A stretch of 7,768 nt of DNA, from positions 1 to 7,768 of the forward strand of contig DLVS01000008.1 of assembly GCA_003445095.1 (NCBI GenBank), given 5' to 3'. Shown here piece by piece: positions 1 to 5,924 of this stretch (within the stretch, counting starts at the first letter, position 1; each line of letters starts with the position of its first letter). A model generated the notes under the pieces. The model did no database searches. It was not told the origin of the DNA and saw only the letters and a list, made by a program, of their open reading frames with translations. The DNA comes from Verrucomicrobiales bacterium. Lineage in GTDB: Bacteria > Verrucomicrobiota > Verrucomicrobiia > Limisphaerales > UBA9464. Both the position numbers and the translations under genes were made by a program.

Positions 1-565
1 GACCATGCCAGAGACGATTCCGGTAGGATGGGTTTGGTCGGGCCGGCGCGAAGACCTTTTGATCGAAAGGTGGGATCTGGCCGATTTGTTTGTCGCGGTA
101 ACGCTCAACAATCGCGCTGCCACCAACGCCGGATGGAGCGTCCCGCCTAACAGTACGGGTGCCTTGGGTCAGGGCACTGTGACGACCTGCTTCCTCCGAG
201 GAACTCCTGTGCAGTTGTTCGGTGAGAACGGTCAAGCGCAGACCACCGAAGTAGTCCTGGCACCTCAATCTTGGTTATATTACGGGGGAAAGTGGCAACG
301 GACCGGAGCGTGGAATCTGCCACCGTCCGTTCCGTCGGGCTCCGACTTCGCGGAATTGGCCGATGCCTTTCGCCGGGCACCGATCAATCCGGGGTCGCCC
401 GCGGAAACTCCCGACCACGCGCTCGCAGCGATGACCAATTATGCGGTTGCTTATCAGGCTTGGGCCGCGGCTGGTTTTGGGAGCCCGCTCCAGCAAGATG
501 CCGCGCTGATGCAGGCATGGCGGGCTCTACGACAGGCGACGAGTGAACTGCTCCAGGCGCCGTGA
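1..565 (+). CDS. C-terminal part of unrecognised protein, first gene of the pilus/secretion operon
   Basis: I do not recognise this protein. The frame is open to the left edge, so the first visible ATG (position 5) need not be the true start and at least 186 residues are seen. There is no transmembrane stretch in the visible part. The first half is rich in aromatic residues, Gly, Asn and Thr (for example GWVWSGRRED and SWLYYGGKWQRTGAWNLP), which suggests a beta-rich exported or surface domain. The last 60 or so residues are Ala-rich and look helical. It ends 16 bases before the preferred start of the GspL-like gene, on the same strand, so it is probably co-transcribed with the pilus-type genes. 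A C-terminal part of a large pseudopilin or another pilus-associated exported protein is possible by context only. The N-terminus, where a prepilin signal would show, is outside the window. Confidence 0.6.
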   Translation, partial: TMPETIPVGWVWSGRREDLLIERWDLADLFVAVTLNNRAATNAGWSVPPNSTGALGQGTVTTCFLRGTPVQLFGENGQAQTTEVVLAPQSWLYYGGKWQRTGAWNLPPSVPSGSDFAELADAFRRAPINPGSPAETPDHALAAMTNYAVAYQAWAAAGFGSPLQQDAALMQAWRALRQATSELLQAP

Positions 566-581
566 ACCGATCGAACGAGCT

Positions 582-2057
582 ATGCTAAAATTGCAGTCAT
601 CGCCTCGAATCGCTCGCGGGTCAGCGCGAGTGGCAGATGTTGGGGTGCTTGGTGTTTCTTGGCTCAATGACGAGTTGCACGTGTGCGCGGGGGATTCTGA
701 CACGCTCCGAATGTGGTCGGCGCCGCAACCACTTTGTGATGTGACAGCGTTGGGGCCCGCCCTGCGTTTGGCTGTAAGTCAGACGGCTTTTCCCGGACGC
801 GAAGTGGCGCTGGTCCTAGCGCACTCACAACTGGTGCAGAGCTACTTGGAGATACCGCCCTGTTCGACTGCGACGGCTCGCCGATTGGTGGAGCGCCACG
901 TCGAGCGACTCAAGTCATTCCCTGGACCAGCAGTGTGGAACGCCCAATCGGCAGCCACCGGCACGGATTCACGGAGCTGCATCGTCCACATGATTCCCCG
1001 CGAATTGCATGATGCCTTGGTCCGGGCGTGTCTGCAGGCGAACCTTAACTTGACCGTTTTGACGCCGGCCTCCGAGTTAGTCGCTAGCATGGTATCGCAG
1101 TCCTCGACCAGCGGGGAATCTGTCCTGGCGGCCGTGGAGATTCCGAACGGGGTGGTGTTAGTGGTCAATCGAACCAACGGAGTTCCGTTGTTGCGCCGGA
1201 CGATCACTGGCTCTTGGGCCGCGGATTTCGAGCGGATTATCGGCGAGGTCCGGCGGACGGTGATATTCGTTCGGCAACAATATCAACAATCCGTCGGCGA
1301 GATTTGGCTTGGTGGATCGGGATTGTTGGAAGAGGCGATCCGCAGCCTGGGGACAGCGGCTCCAGCGGTGATTCGCTTGCAACCTGAGCCGACGCGCGAT
1401 GGTTGGGGGTGTCTGGTACGAGGATTCCGCACCGCGGAGGTGAATTTGGTGACGCGCGAACAGCGAGAGGCTCGGCAGCGTCGGGTGGTGTCTCGGTGGG
1501 GGCGTGGGTTGGGATGGCTGGCGATTTCGTCGTCGGTGGGACTGGCGGTATTTTCCCAAAGATTACGCGAGCAAGAGTGGACGAACCGCGTTGAGCTCGG
1601 TCGAGAAGTGGCACGCCTGGAACACTGCTTGGTGCCGCTTCGGGCTGCAGACCAATCGATGCGCCAGCAACGAGTGGTGATCGAAGCGCGCGAGTGCGCG
1701 CTGCGCCCCCCTGTCCAAGTCTGGCTCCTGGGTGGCCTCGCCCATTCCCTACCGCCGGGAATTGTCCTAACCAATGTGGGGTTGGGCCGGGTGACGAATG
1801 GGTGGCAGATCAAGGTCGATGGCTGGGCTACTGCGGAGAGCTCAGAAAGCCCTGCAGCCATCGTGGAGAGGTTTACTTCGGCGGTGGGACAGGGGCCTTT
1901 GGCGTTGCTGCTTCGACCACGCCAGACAGCGTCAGCGACCTCACCCGCACCGGTCGAAACGGACGTGCGAGCTTCGTGGACCAGTCGCCTGAGGGAAGAC
2001 CCGCTCCAACCCGCAGGCAAGGCACAGTCGTTTAGTCTGGAAGGGATTCTTCGATGA
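582..2057 (+). CDS. PilM-PilN fused, GspL/MshI-like inner-membrane assembly protein
   Basis: The frame opens at a GTG at 543, inside the previous gene. I prefer the ATG at 582, just after that gene's stop, which gives 491 residues. Residues about 18-285 form a PilM/GspL cytoplasmic actin-like domain: strands around 185-207, then FERIIGEVRRTVIFVRQQY (about 216-234) and the LGGSG turn at 243-247, which matches the adenosine-side glycine motif of PilM. After VNLV (287-290, the usual junction to PilN) and a basic stretch comes one transmembrane helix (about 309-325), a charged, probably coiled-coil helix (326-372) and a PilN-like periplasmic domain (378-445). The tail ends in SFSLEGILR. Such proteins link the cytoplasmic assembly ATPase to the periplasmic ring. 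The N-terminal phosphate-loop motif (usually DIGS) is absent, so nucleotide binding is doubtful. The last codons overlap the next gene by ATGA. The family call is firm; the choice between GspL, MshI and PilMN naming is not. Confidence 0.8.
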   Translation: MLKLQSSPRIARGSARVADVGVLGVSWLNDELHVCAGDSDTLRMWSAPQPLCDVTALGPALRLAVSQTAFPGREVALVLAHSQLVQSYLEIPPCSTATARRLVERHVERLKSFPGPAVWNAQSAATGTDSRSCIVHMIPRELHDALVRACLQANLNLTVLTPASELVASMVSQSSTSGESVLAAVEIPNGVVLVVNRTNGVPLLRRTITGSWAADFERIIGEVRRTVIFVRQQYQQSVGEIWLGGSGLLEEAIRSLGTAAPAVIRLQPEPTRDGWGCLVRGFRTAEVNLVTREQREARQRRVVSRWGRGLGWLAISSSVGLAVFSQRLREQEWTNRVELGREVARLEHCLVPLRAADQSMRQQRVVIEARECALRPPVQVWLLGGLAHSLPPGIVLTNVGLGRVTNGWQIKVDGWATAESSESPAAIVERFTSAVGQGPLALLLRPRQTASATSPAPVETDVRASWTSRLREDPLQPAGKAQSFSLEGILR

Positions 2058-2638
2058 CCGCGGAGATTCAGAGGCGGTGGGCCTGGTTCCAGGATCGAAT
2101 TCGACTCGTGTGGCCATTTGCGGTCGCATTGGGATTGGTGGGGATAAGTGTGCAGCGCCTGGTGCCGCTAGTGCAGGAGAACGGCGTCCTGGCGCGGAAC
2201 CTTGGCCGATTGAATCGCGAGCTGGAATTACTGCAACAACACCAGAATTCTGCCACCGCTGAGGACATTGACGGGCGAGTCGTGCAGGCTCTGGCCAGCC
2301 TCGTTTCAGGTGATGAGGGTGTTCGTCGGTGGGTGCGCGCGATGGAGGAGGAGGCCAGGGGCAACGGTTTTGCGTGCGAGTCACGAATCGAGTCAGCAGC
2401 AAGAGCCTGGGAAGGAGAGCCTCGGGTCGATGTCGTGGAGGTCGTTCTCAGTTTGAACGCGAGGGGAGGTTTTGACACGGATCCGACCTCATCGGCGCGG
2501 TTCACCAATCTTCTGGACTCGTTGGCTGCGCGGTCGGAGTGGGTGGAGTTCACCGAACTAACTCTGCGGAGCTCAGGCGCCGGATTGATTTCGGCGACGA
2601 TCACGGTGCGTTTGTGGGTTCTCGTTCCCGCCTCATGA
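2054..2638 (+). CDS. PilO/GspM/MshJ-like inner-membrane assembly protein
   Basis: A 194-residue bitopic membrane protein. It has a short basic cytoplasmic N-terminus, one transmembrane helix (about 19-34), a coiled-coil-like stretch with heptad leucines (about 37-63, including ARNLGRLNRELELLQQH), and a periplasmic alpha/beta domain (about 90-190) with the helix RRWVRAMEEEARGNGF and strands near 126-135 and 178-191. This is the layout of PilO and GspM, which dimerise with PilN or GspL through the coiled coil and a ferredoxin-like fold. Sequence similarity in this family is always low, so the call rests on architecture and on position: directly after the GspL-like gene and before the PilP/GspC-like gene. 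The start ATG at 2054 overlaps the previous stop (ATGA) and has a good ribosome site, GGAAGG at 2039-2044, so translation is probably coupled. Confidence 0.72.
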   Translation: MTAEIQRRWAWFQDRIRLVWPFAVALGLVGISVQRLVPLVQENGVLARNLGRLNRELELLQQHQNSATAEDIDGRVVQALASLVSGDEGVRRWVRAMEEEARGNGFACESRIESAARAWEGEPRVDVVEVVLSLNARGGFDTDPTSSARFTNLLDSLAARSEWVEFTELTLRSSGAGLISATITVRLWVLVPAS

Positions 2639-3207
2639 ACTGGCTGCTCCATCGGCGCGACGTCTGGATTGGCCTCACCGCCGTGGGATTGCTGCTCCTG
2701 ACTTGGTTTCAAAATCGACGCTCGATCCCCTCAGGTGAGCCGACTGCCCACTCCGTTAGCTTCCCAGCTCGGCCAAGCCATCTAGACCCATCGCCAGTCG
2801 AGACGGTCGACCTTGGATCCAGACTCAATACCAACGAACTGGCTGCACTGGCGAAGCATTGGCGCCAGACCGGCTTGCCCGATCCAATGGGTCGCGCGCC
2901 TGCGGTCGTTTCCTCCATTCGATCAAACGCCTGGGCAGGTTTCGAAATGCTTAAACTTTCCGGCATTTGGATTCAGTCGGCGCGTCGCTTGGCGGTCATC
3001 AATCAACAAGTGGTGGCCGAAGGCGAAAGCATTGCCGGCTTCCGCTTGGAACGGTGTGAGTCCGACGGGGTTTGGATTGCCGGATCAGGGGCCTCGCGGC
3101 GCCTGGCTTTGACCAGACCGAGCCTCCTGTGCATTCCGACGATCGGCGAACGTAAACCAGGACGCCCTGCATCAATACCGGTTGCCCGGAAACCTCTCAC
3201 GCCATGA
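2635..3207 (+). CDS. PilP/GspC/MshK-like periplasmic connector protein
   Basis: The frame is open from 2539, but the ATG at 2635 forms an ATGA overlap with the previous stop and places a transmembrane helix (about 10-25, IGLTAVGLLLLTWF) right at the N-terminus, so I use it; the protein is 190 residues. A Pro/Ser-rich, disordered-looking linker (about 30-95) follows. Then comes a small beta domain (about 102-165) with the pattern 'LSGIW ... RLAVINQQVVAEGESIAGFRL ... GVWI ... RRLALTRP', the signature of the HR domain of GspC and of PilP/MshK: a stored-sequence strand, a 'void/inquiry' turn with an EG pair, and a final L-x-L strand. In the known systems this domain binds the N-terminal domain of the secretin, and the next gene is the secretin. 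The Pro/Arg-rich tail (about 166-190) has no recognisable function. A ribosome site is not evident, which fits translational coupling. Confidence 0.75.
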   Translation: MNWLLHRRDVWIGLTAVGLLLLTWFQNRRSIPSGEPTAHSVSFPARPSHLDPSPVETVDLGSRLNTNELAALAKHWRQTGLPDPMGRAPAVVSSIRSNAWAGFEMLKLSGIWIQSARRLAVINQQVVAEGESIAGFRLERCESDGVWIAGSGASRRLALTRPSLLCIPTIGERKPGRPASIPVARKPLTP

Positions 3208-4814
3208 ATGCATCACTCCATCTTCGTATTCCTGCCCTCCGGCGGGTCGGTATTCTTTGTCTTGCGACACTTTGCAGTTTGGGAGAGGCGGCCGGAGGCA
3301 TTTTCGATCCCGGTCGCAGCGAAGCATCGCCGGGAAGCTGGAACACCGGCAAGGATTGGAGATGGGTTGAGCAACAGTTCGATGATCTTAGCTGGAAAGC
3401 AGCCGCCGACGCCCGTGACCGCGACACTGCCCCGGTCATTGAGCGCAGTGAGGGCGTTTCCAAAGGTCCCTTTGCCGGGGATACGACCTTGTATTCCTTC
3501 AAAGCGTCAGGGCTCGACCTCAAATCCGCTTTGGCTCTTTTTGCCGAAGCCAACCAACTCAACATTGTTCCTGATCACGATGTCGTCGGGGAGGTGACTC
3601 TTGACGTTCGACAACTTCCCTTAGCGACTCTGATGCAGGCGCTACTCGAGGCCAATGATTGCTGCTGGCGGGAAGAAAACGGCTTGATCCGGGTGCGATC
3701 GCGAGTGACGCGAACTCACCATGTGGACTATCTGCGCCTCAACCGGAAGGGGGTGGGGCGTAATTCCGCAACGCTAGCCGCGAGCTCCACCACCGGGGGC
3801 GTAACGATCGCGGGCGGAGGTGGCGGGTCTGGCGGCGGCACCAGCGGCGATGCTGGCGGGCCGGCAGCTTCAGCCGTCAACCTTAGTGCCGAGAACGCGA
3901 TCGATTTCTGGAGAGAACTTCGCGAGGACGTCGAGCGGTTGCTGACGACCGAAGGACGATCTTCTCTGGCGGTGAATCCGACGGCTGGCCTGATTCAAAT
4001 CACGGATCGACCGAGCGCTCACTTACGAGTGGACCGGTATCTGGCTGGTGTGTCGCAAGTCATCCAGCGCCAGATTGATATCGAGGCCAAGATATATGAC
4101 GTGACGTTAAATGATCAGTTTCAGTTTGGGATTGATTGGGCTCAGGTGATTGAGACTTCGGCGGGGACGTTAGCGTTCGGCGGCACCCCCACGATCAGTC
4201 GGGCCATTGGCGGTTTCGACCTGGCTCCCGATTCCTTCAATCTGGTGTTCAAGGGGACCGATACCCGCGTGATCGTGAAAGCACTGCAGGAACAGGGAGA
4301 GGTCAAAGTCATCTCCAAGCCTCGGCTCCGCACTTTGAATAATCAGACGGCCCTCATTAAGGTGGGAACGGAGACACCTTTTTTTCAAAATACCTCGACG
4401 ATCGTGCCCGGCGGCGGAACCACATCAGGAACCTCCGCGGTGATTGAGCAAGACTTGGTAACCAGTGTCACCGTAGGAACGATTTTGGCGATCACGCCTC
4501 AAGTGGCTCAAAACGACTGGATCGCGCTCGATATTTCCCCAGTCTTAACGAGCCTGTTGGAGACGCGAGTGTCACCGAATCGCAGCACCACGGCACCGGT
4601 TCTCGACATCAAGCAGGCCTCGACATTGATTCGAGTTCGTAGCGGATCCACGATTATTTTGGGAGGGTTGATTCAGACTGAATCCGCCCAGAGCCGCCGG
4701 AAGATTCCGGGACTGGGAGACATCCCACTACTGGGTCGATTGTTTCAAGGTGAGTTCGAAGCACGGCGGAAAAAGGAGCTGGTCATTTTCGTAACTCCTC
4801 GCGTGGTAGAATGA
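3204..4814 (+). CDS. mshL: Outer-membrane secretin, MshL/GspD/PilQ type
   Basis: A 536-residue secretin that forms the outer-membrane gate of a type IV pilus or type II secretion machine. A basic N-terminus and hydrophobic stretch (about 11-30) look like a signal peptide with cleavage near EAA-G; there is no lipobox. Residues about 95-166 are an STN/N0-like domain (YSFKASGLDLKSALALFAE). A Gly/Ser-rich hinge spans about 198-220. The segment FWRELREDVERLL, 'SLAVNPTAGLIQITDRPS', 'VIQRQIDIEAKIYDVTLNDQFQFGIDW' (235-312) is the pattern typical of MshL. The C-terminal secretin domain follows: VISKPRLRTLNNQTALIKVG (369-388), a Gly/Thr-rich gate loop (about 396-412), and the family hallmark GSTIILGGLI with IPGLGDIPLLGRLF (481-514), ending ELVIFVTPRVVE. 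The start at 3204 overlaps the previous gene by ATGA. It is the last gene of the operon; no mshM- or mshE-like ATPase follows. The secretin assignment is very sure, the MSHA subtype likely. Confidence 0.93.
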   Translation: MNASLHLRIPALRRVGILCLATLCSLGEAAGGIFDPGRSEASPGSWNTGKDWRWVEQQFDDLSWKAAADARDRDTAPVIERSEGVSKGPFAGDTTLYSFKASGLDLKSALALFAEANQLNIVPDHDVVGEVTLDVRQLPLATLMQALLEANDCCWREENGLIRVRSRVTRTHHVDYLRLNRKGVGRNSATLAASSTTGGVTIAGGGGGSGGGTSGDAGGPAASAVNLSAENAIDFWRELREDVERLLTTEGRSSLAVNPTAGLIQITDRPSAHLRVDRYLAGVSQVIQRQIDIEAKIYDVTLNDQFQFGIDWAQVIETSAGTLAFGGTPTISRAIGGFDLAPDSFNLVFKGTDTRVIVKALQEQGEVKVISKPRLRTLNNQTALIKVGTETPFFQNTSTIVPGGGTTSGTSAVIEQDLVTSVTVGTILAITPQVAQNDWIALDISPVLTSLLETRVSPNRSTTAPVLDIKQASTLIRVRSGSTIILGGLIQTESAQSRRKIPGLGDIPLLGRLFQGEFEARRKKELVIFVTPRVVE

Positions 4815-4825
4815 TCGGACGGACG

Positions 4826-4842
4826 CCTCGGGAAACCGACGG
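4826..4842 (+). terminator. Weak stem-loop after the secretin gene
   Basis: Twelve bases after the secretin stop, CC-TCGG pairs with CCGA-(C)-GG around a GAAA tetraloop, giving six pairs with one bulged C. GNRA loops stabilise short stems, but there is no T run directly behind it, only mixed sequence and then A-rich DNA. It could mark the 3' end of the pilus-type operon or be chance. Confidence 0.2.
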
Positions 4843-4928
4843 AATTGCAGCGAAAATAATGTGAGTTTGTTCATAAAAAACCCTGGACAGCGCGAGTCAC
4901 CGCAACAAAATTTTAGAGTCTCGCCCCG

Positions 4929-5102
4929 TCAAATATTCGCGCCGCCGAGGATGAGCTGACGAATTCCGGTAAGGTAGATTTCGAACCGAGTGGTTCTTAA
5001 CAGTTCAGGATTTGTCGCATAGATTGAGCCGTCCTTGCTCTGAATGGGCAAGCTGTGCTTGAGCTCCTCGAACGGACGAAGTGGCGGACGAGATCCCCCC
5101 AA
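4929..5102 (-). CDS. Candidate small protein or gene remnant, minus strand, unrecognised
   Basis: A minus-strand frame runs open from 5114 to a TGA at 4929-4931 in what is otherwise a non-coding gap. It has no ATG, but a TTG at 5102 is preceded at 9 bases by AAGGA (complement of 5112-5116), giving 57 residues. The translation looks like ordinary soluble protein rather than a random frame: it contains FEELKHSLPIQSKDGSIY and then NPELLRTTRFEIYLTGIRQL, and ends LILGGANI. I know no family for it. An alternative is a degraded longer gene: the other minus frame starts ATG at 5140 with MRSELFEFKELLYWG and would join this frame if the run of six G (complement of 5095-5100) had one more base, giving about 70 residues. 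That start would overlap head-on with the regulator start at 5139, which argues against a living gene of that form. Confidence 0.35.
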   Translation of the reverse strand: MGGSRPPLRPFEELKHSLPIQSKDGSIYATNPELLRTTRFEIYLTGIRQLILGGANI

Positions 5103-5138
5103 TAAAGTAATTCCTTAAATTCAAATAATTCAGATCTC

Positions 5139-5792
5139 ATGAATATCAGAGTAGCAATTGTCGATAGTGATCGCGGCACCCGCGAAGGGTTGGCTGCGTT
5201 GATTCGGACGACGCCCGGTCTGCGGCTGGGTTCCGTTTGTCATAACGGTCATTCCGCCTTGTGTGAGCTTCCGGCAGCGGGGCCTCAAGTGATTCTGCTG
5301 GAGGCGAATCTCAGAGATTGTCCCGGTTATGTGGGTATTGCCCGATTGCGAGCAGCAGTTCCCGGCGCATTGGTCGTAGTCCTGAGCCGCGAGCCCAATC
5401 CGCGCGCCGCCTTGGCGGCGTTTGCTGCGGGAGCCCATGGATTCGTGGCCTTGAGCTCCCCGCCCGTGGGAATCGTCGAGGCAGTGGCCGAGGTGATGGC
5501 TGGTGGAGCGCCATTGGCTCCGCAGGCGGCTCGGGCTTTGGTCGAGCGCTGTCACGTAGAACCGCTGCCTGTGGTAGAGGCGAGCGAACTGACACGTCGC
5601 GAAGAAGAGGTTTTGGCCGGTTTTGCCCGAGGATACCGAGCCAAGGAGGTGGCTGCTTGGTTGAAAGTGAGTATTTTTACCGTGCAGACCCATGTGCGGA
5701 ATATCTACTCAAAATTAGGTGCCCGCTCGGCGGCCCACGCGGTGGCCCGGTACGGGCCGACGGCGCGCCTCGCGTCGGCTCGGCCTGAATAG
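5139..5792 (+). CDS. NarL/LuxR-family response regulator with atypical receiver (Glu for phospho-Asp)
   Basis: 217 residues in the usual two-domain layout: receiver (1 to about 125) and LuxR-type helix-turn-helix (about 150-206, with ELTRREEEVL, AKEVAAWLKVSIFTVQTHVRNIYSKLG). The DNA-binding half is canonical. The receiver aligns without gaps to NarL-type proteins: IRVAIVDSD at the start, VILLEANL for the acceptor strand, VVVLS for the Thr/Ser strand and GAHGFVAL for the last strand. The phosphoacceptor Asp is Glu55, the second residue of the acidic pair is Ser10 (Asp9 kept, Asp11 nearby), Ser83 is kept, and the invariant Lys is Leu105. Phosphorylation by a histidine kinase is therefore unlikely; Glu may imitate the phosphorylated form or the domain may respond to something else. 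No histidine kinase gene is adjacent. It is a single gene with its own spacer on both sides, lying just before the nuo genes. No Shine-Dalgarno sequence is visible before the ATG. Its targets cannot be read from the sequence. Confidence 0.9.
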   Translation: MNIRVAIVDSDRGTREGLAALIRTTPGLRLGSVCHNGHSALCELPAAGPQVILLEANLRDCPGYVGIARLRAAVPGALVVVLSREPNPRAALAAFAAGAHGFVALSSPPVGIVEAVAEVMAGGAPLAPQAARALVERCHVEPLPVVEASELTRREEEVLAGFARGYRAKEVAAWLKVSIFTVQTHVRNIYSKLGARSAAHAVARYGPTARLASARPE

Positions 5793-5797
5793 AGCTT

Positions 5798-5810
5798 TGC
5801 GGTGACCGCA
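5798..5810. promoter_or_regulatory. Short perfect palindrome after the regulator gene
   Basis: TGCGGT-G-ACCGCA is a perfect 6-bp inverted repeat around one base, five bases after the regulator stop codon. The half-site with its preceding T (TTGCGGT) recurs at 5833-5839 inside the loop of the next hairpin. It could be an operator for a dimeric DNA-binding protein, possibly the neighbouring LuxR-type regulator, but that link is only inferred from closeness. The one-base loop makes it a poor RNA hairpin. Confidence 0.3.
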
Positions 5811-5819
5811 TGTGGAGGG

Positions 5820-5857
5820 GACCAAGGTCGAGTTGCGGTAAGTCGCCGGCCTTGGTC
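5820..5857 (+). terminator. 11-bp stem-loop, possible terminator of the regulator gene
   Basis: GACCAAGGTCG (5820-5830) pairs with CGGCCTTGGTC (5847-5857) over eleven positions, ten Watson-Crick and one G-T, around a 16-base loop. It begins 27 bases after the regulator stop codon. The stem is strong enough to stop polymerase or to protect the transcript end, but the sequence behind it (GCCTTCCGCGACTTTG) has no real T run, so it is not a textbook intrinsic terminator. A role as mRNA 3' stabiliser or protein binding site is as likely. Confidence 0.4.
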
Positions 5858-5869
5858 GCCTTCCGCGAC

Positions 5870-5889
5870 TTTGTGAAAAAAATCACAAA
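5870..5889. promoter_or_regulatory. CRP-family operator-like dyad TTTGTGA-N6-TCACAAA upstream of nuoB
   Basis: TTTGTGA (5870-5876) and TCACAAA (5883-5889) form a perfect 7-bp inverted repeat with a six-A centre. The core TGTGA-N6-TCACA is the exact consensus of CRP-type operators of the CRP/FNR superfamily. Its centre (5879/5880) is about 84 bases before the nuoB ATG, in a place fit for transcriptional control. It is not G+C-rich and lacks a following T run, so a terminator reading is weak. Which CRP/FNR-type protein would bind is not known from this window. Confidence 0.5.
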
Positions 5890-5895
5890 AGCGGC

Positions 5896-5924
5896 TTGCT
5901 GCCAAAATCGGGCCATTCCAGAAT
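5896..5924 (+). promoter_or_regulatory. Weak sigma70-like promoter candidate for nuoB
   Basis: TTGCTG (5896-5901) and CAGAAT (5919-5924) lie 17 bases apart and match the -35 and -10 consensus at 3 and 4 of 6 positions. Transcription would start near 5931, placing the CRP-type dyad at about -51, between the two usual activator positions. The match is poor and the call rests on spacing and context. Confidence 0.2.

Larger units (their letters stand above)
4815..5138. other. 324-base gap between the secretin gene and the response regulator gene
   Basis: No plus-strand gene is visible here. The left third carries a short stem with a GAAA loop (4826-4842) and two A-rich patches (4851-4880 and 4903-4917) but no clear T-tract terminator. 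The middle and right hold a minus-strand reading frame described separately. The last 40 bases before the regulator start (5100-5138) are AT-rich, unlike the surroundings, and would be the natural place for its promoter, yet I see no convincing -35/-10 pair and no ribosome site in front of the ATG at 5139. Confidence 0.6.

Noticed and set aside
543..581. GTG start at 543 for the GspL-like gene, adding 13 residues
   Set aside because: The extra residues (NCSRRREPIERA) lie largely within the end of the previous gene and look unlike the family; ATG 582 falls just after the previous stop codon.
1283..2020. Long minus-strand open frame (245 codons) opposite the GspL-like gene
   Set aside because: It is Ser/Arg/Pro-rich without domain features, as expected for the complement of a GC-rich gene, while the plus-strand frame has a clear family layout.
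2539..2634. Upstream extension of the PilP/GspC-like frame by 32 codons
   Set aside because: It lies inside the PilO-like gene and would bury the N-terminal membrane helix behind unrelated sequence; the ATGA overlap at 2635 matches the neighbouring junctions.
5130..5693. Long minus-strand open frame (187 codons) opposite the response regulator
   Set aside because: Its translation shows no domain pattern and is rich in His, Gln, Arg and Ser; the plus frame is a clear two-domain regulator.
5870..5889. Reading the TTTGTGA/TCACAAA dyad as an intrinsic terminator
   Set aside because: The stem is A+T-rich, short, and not followed by a T run; the exact CRP-type spacing and its place before nuoB fit an operator better.
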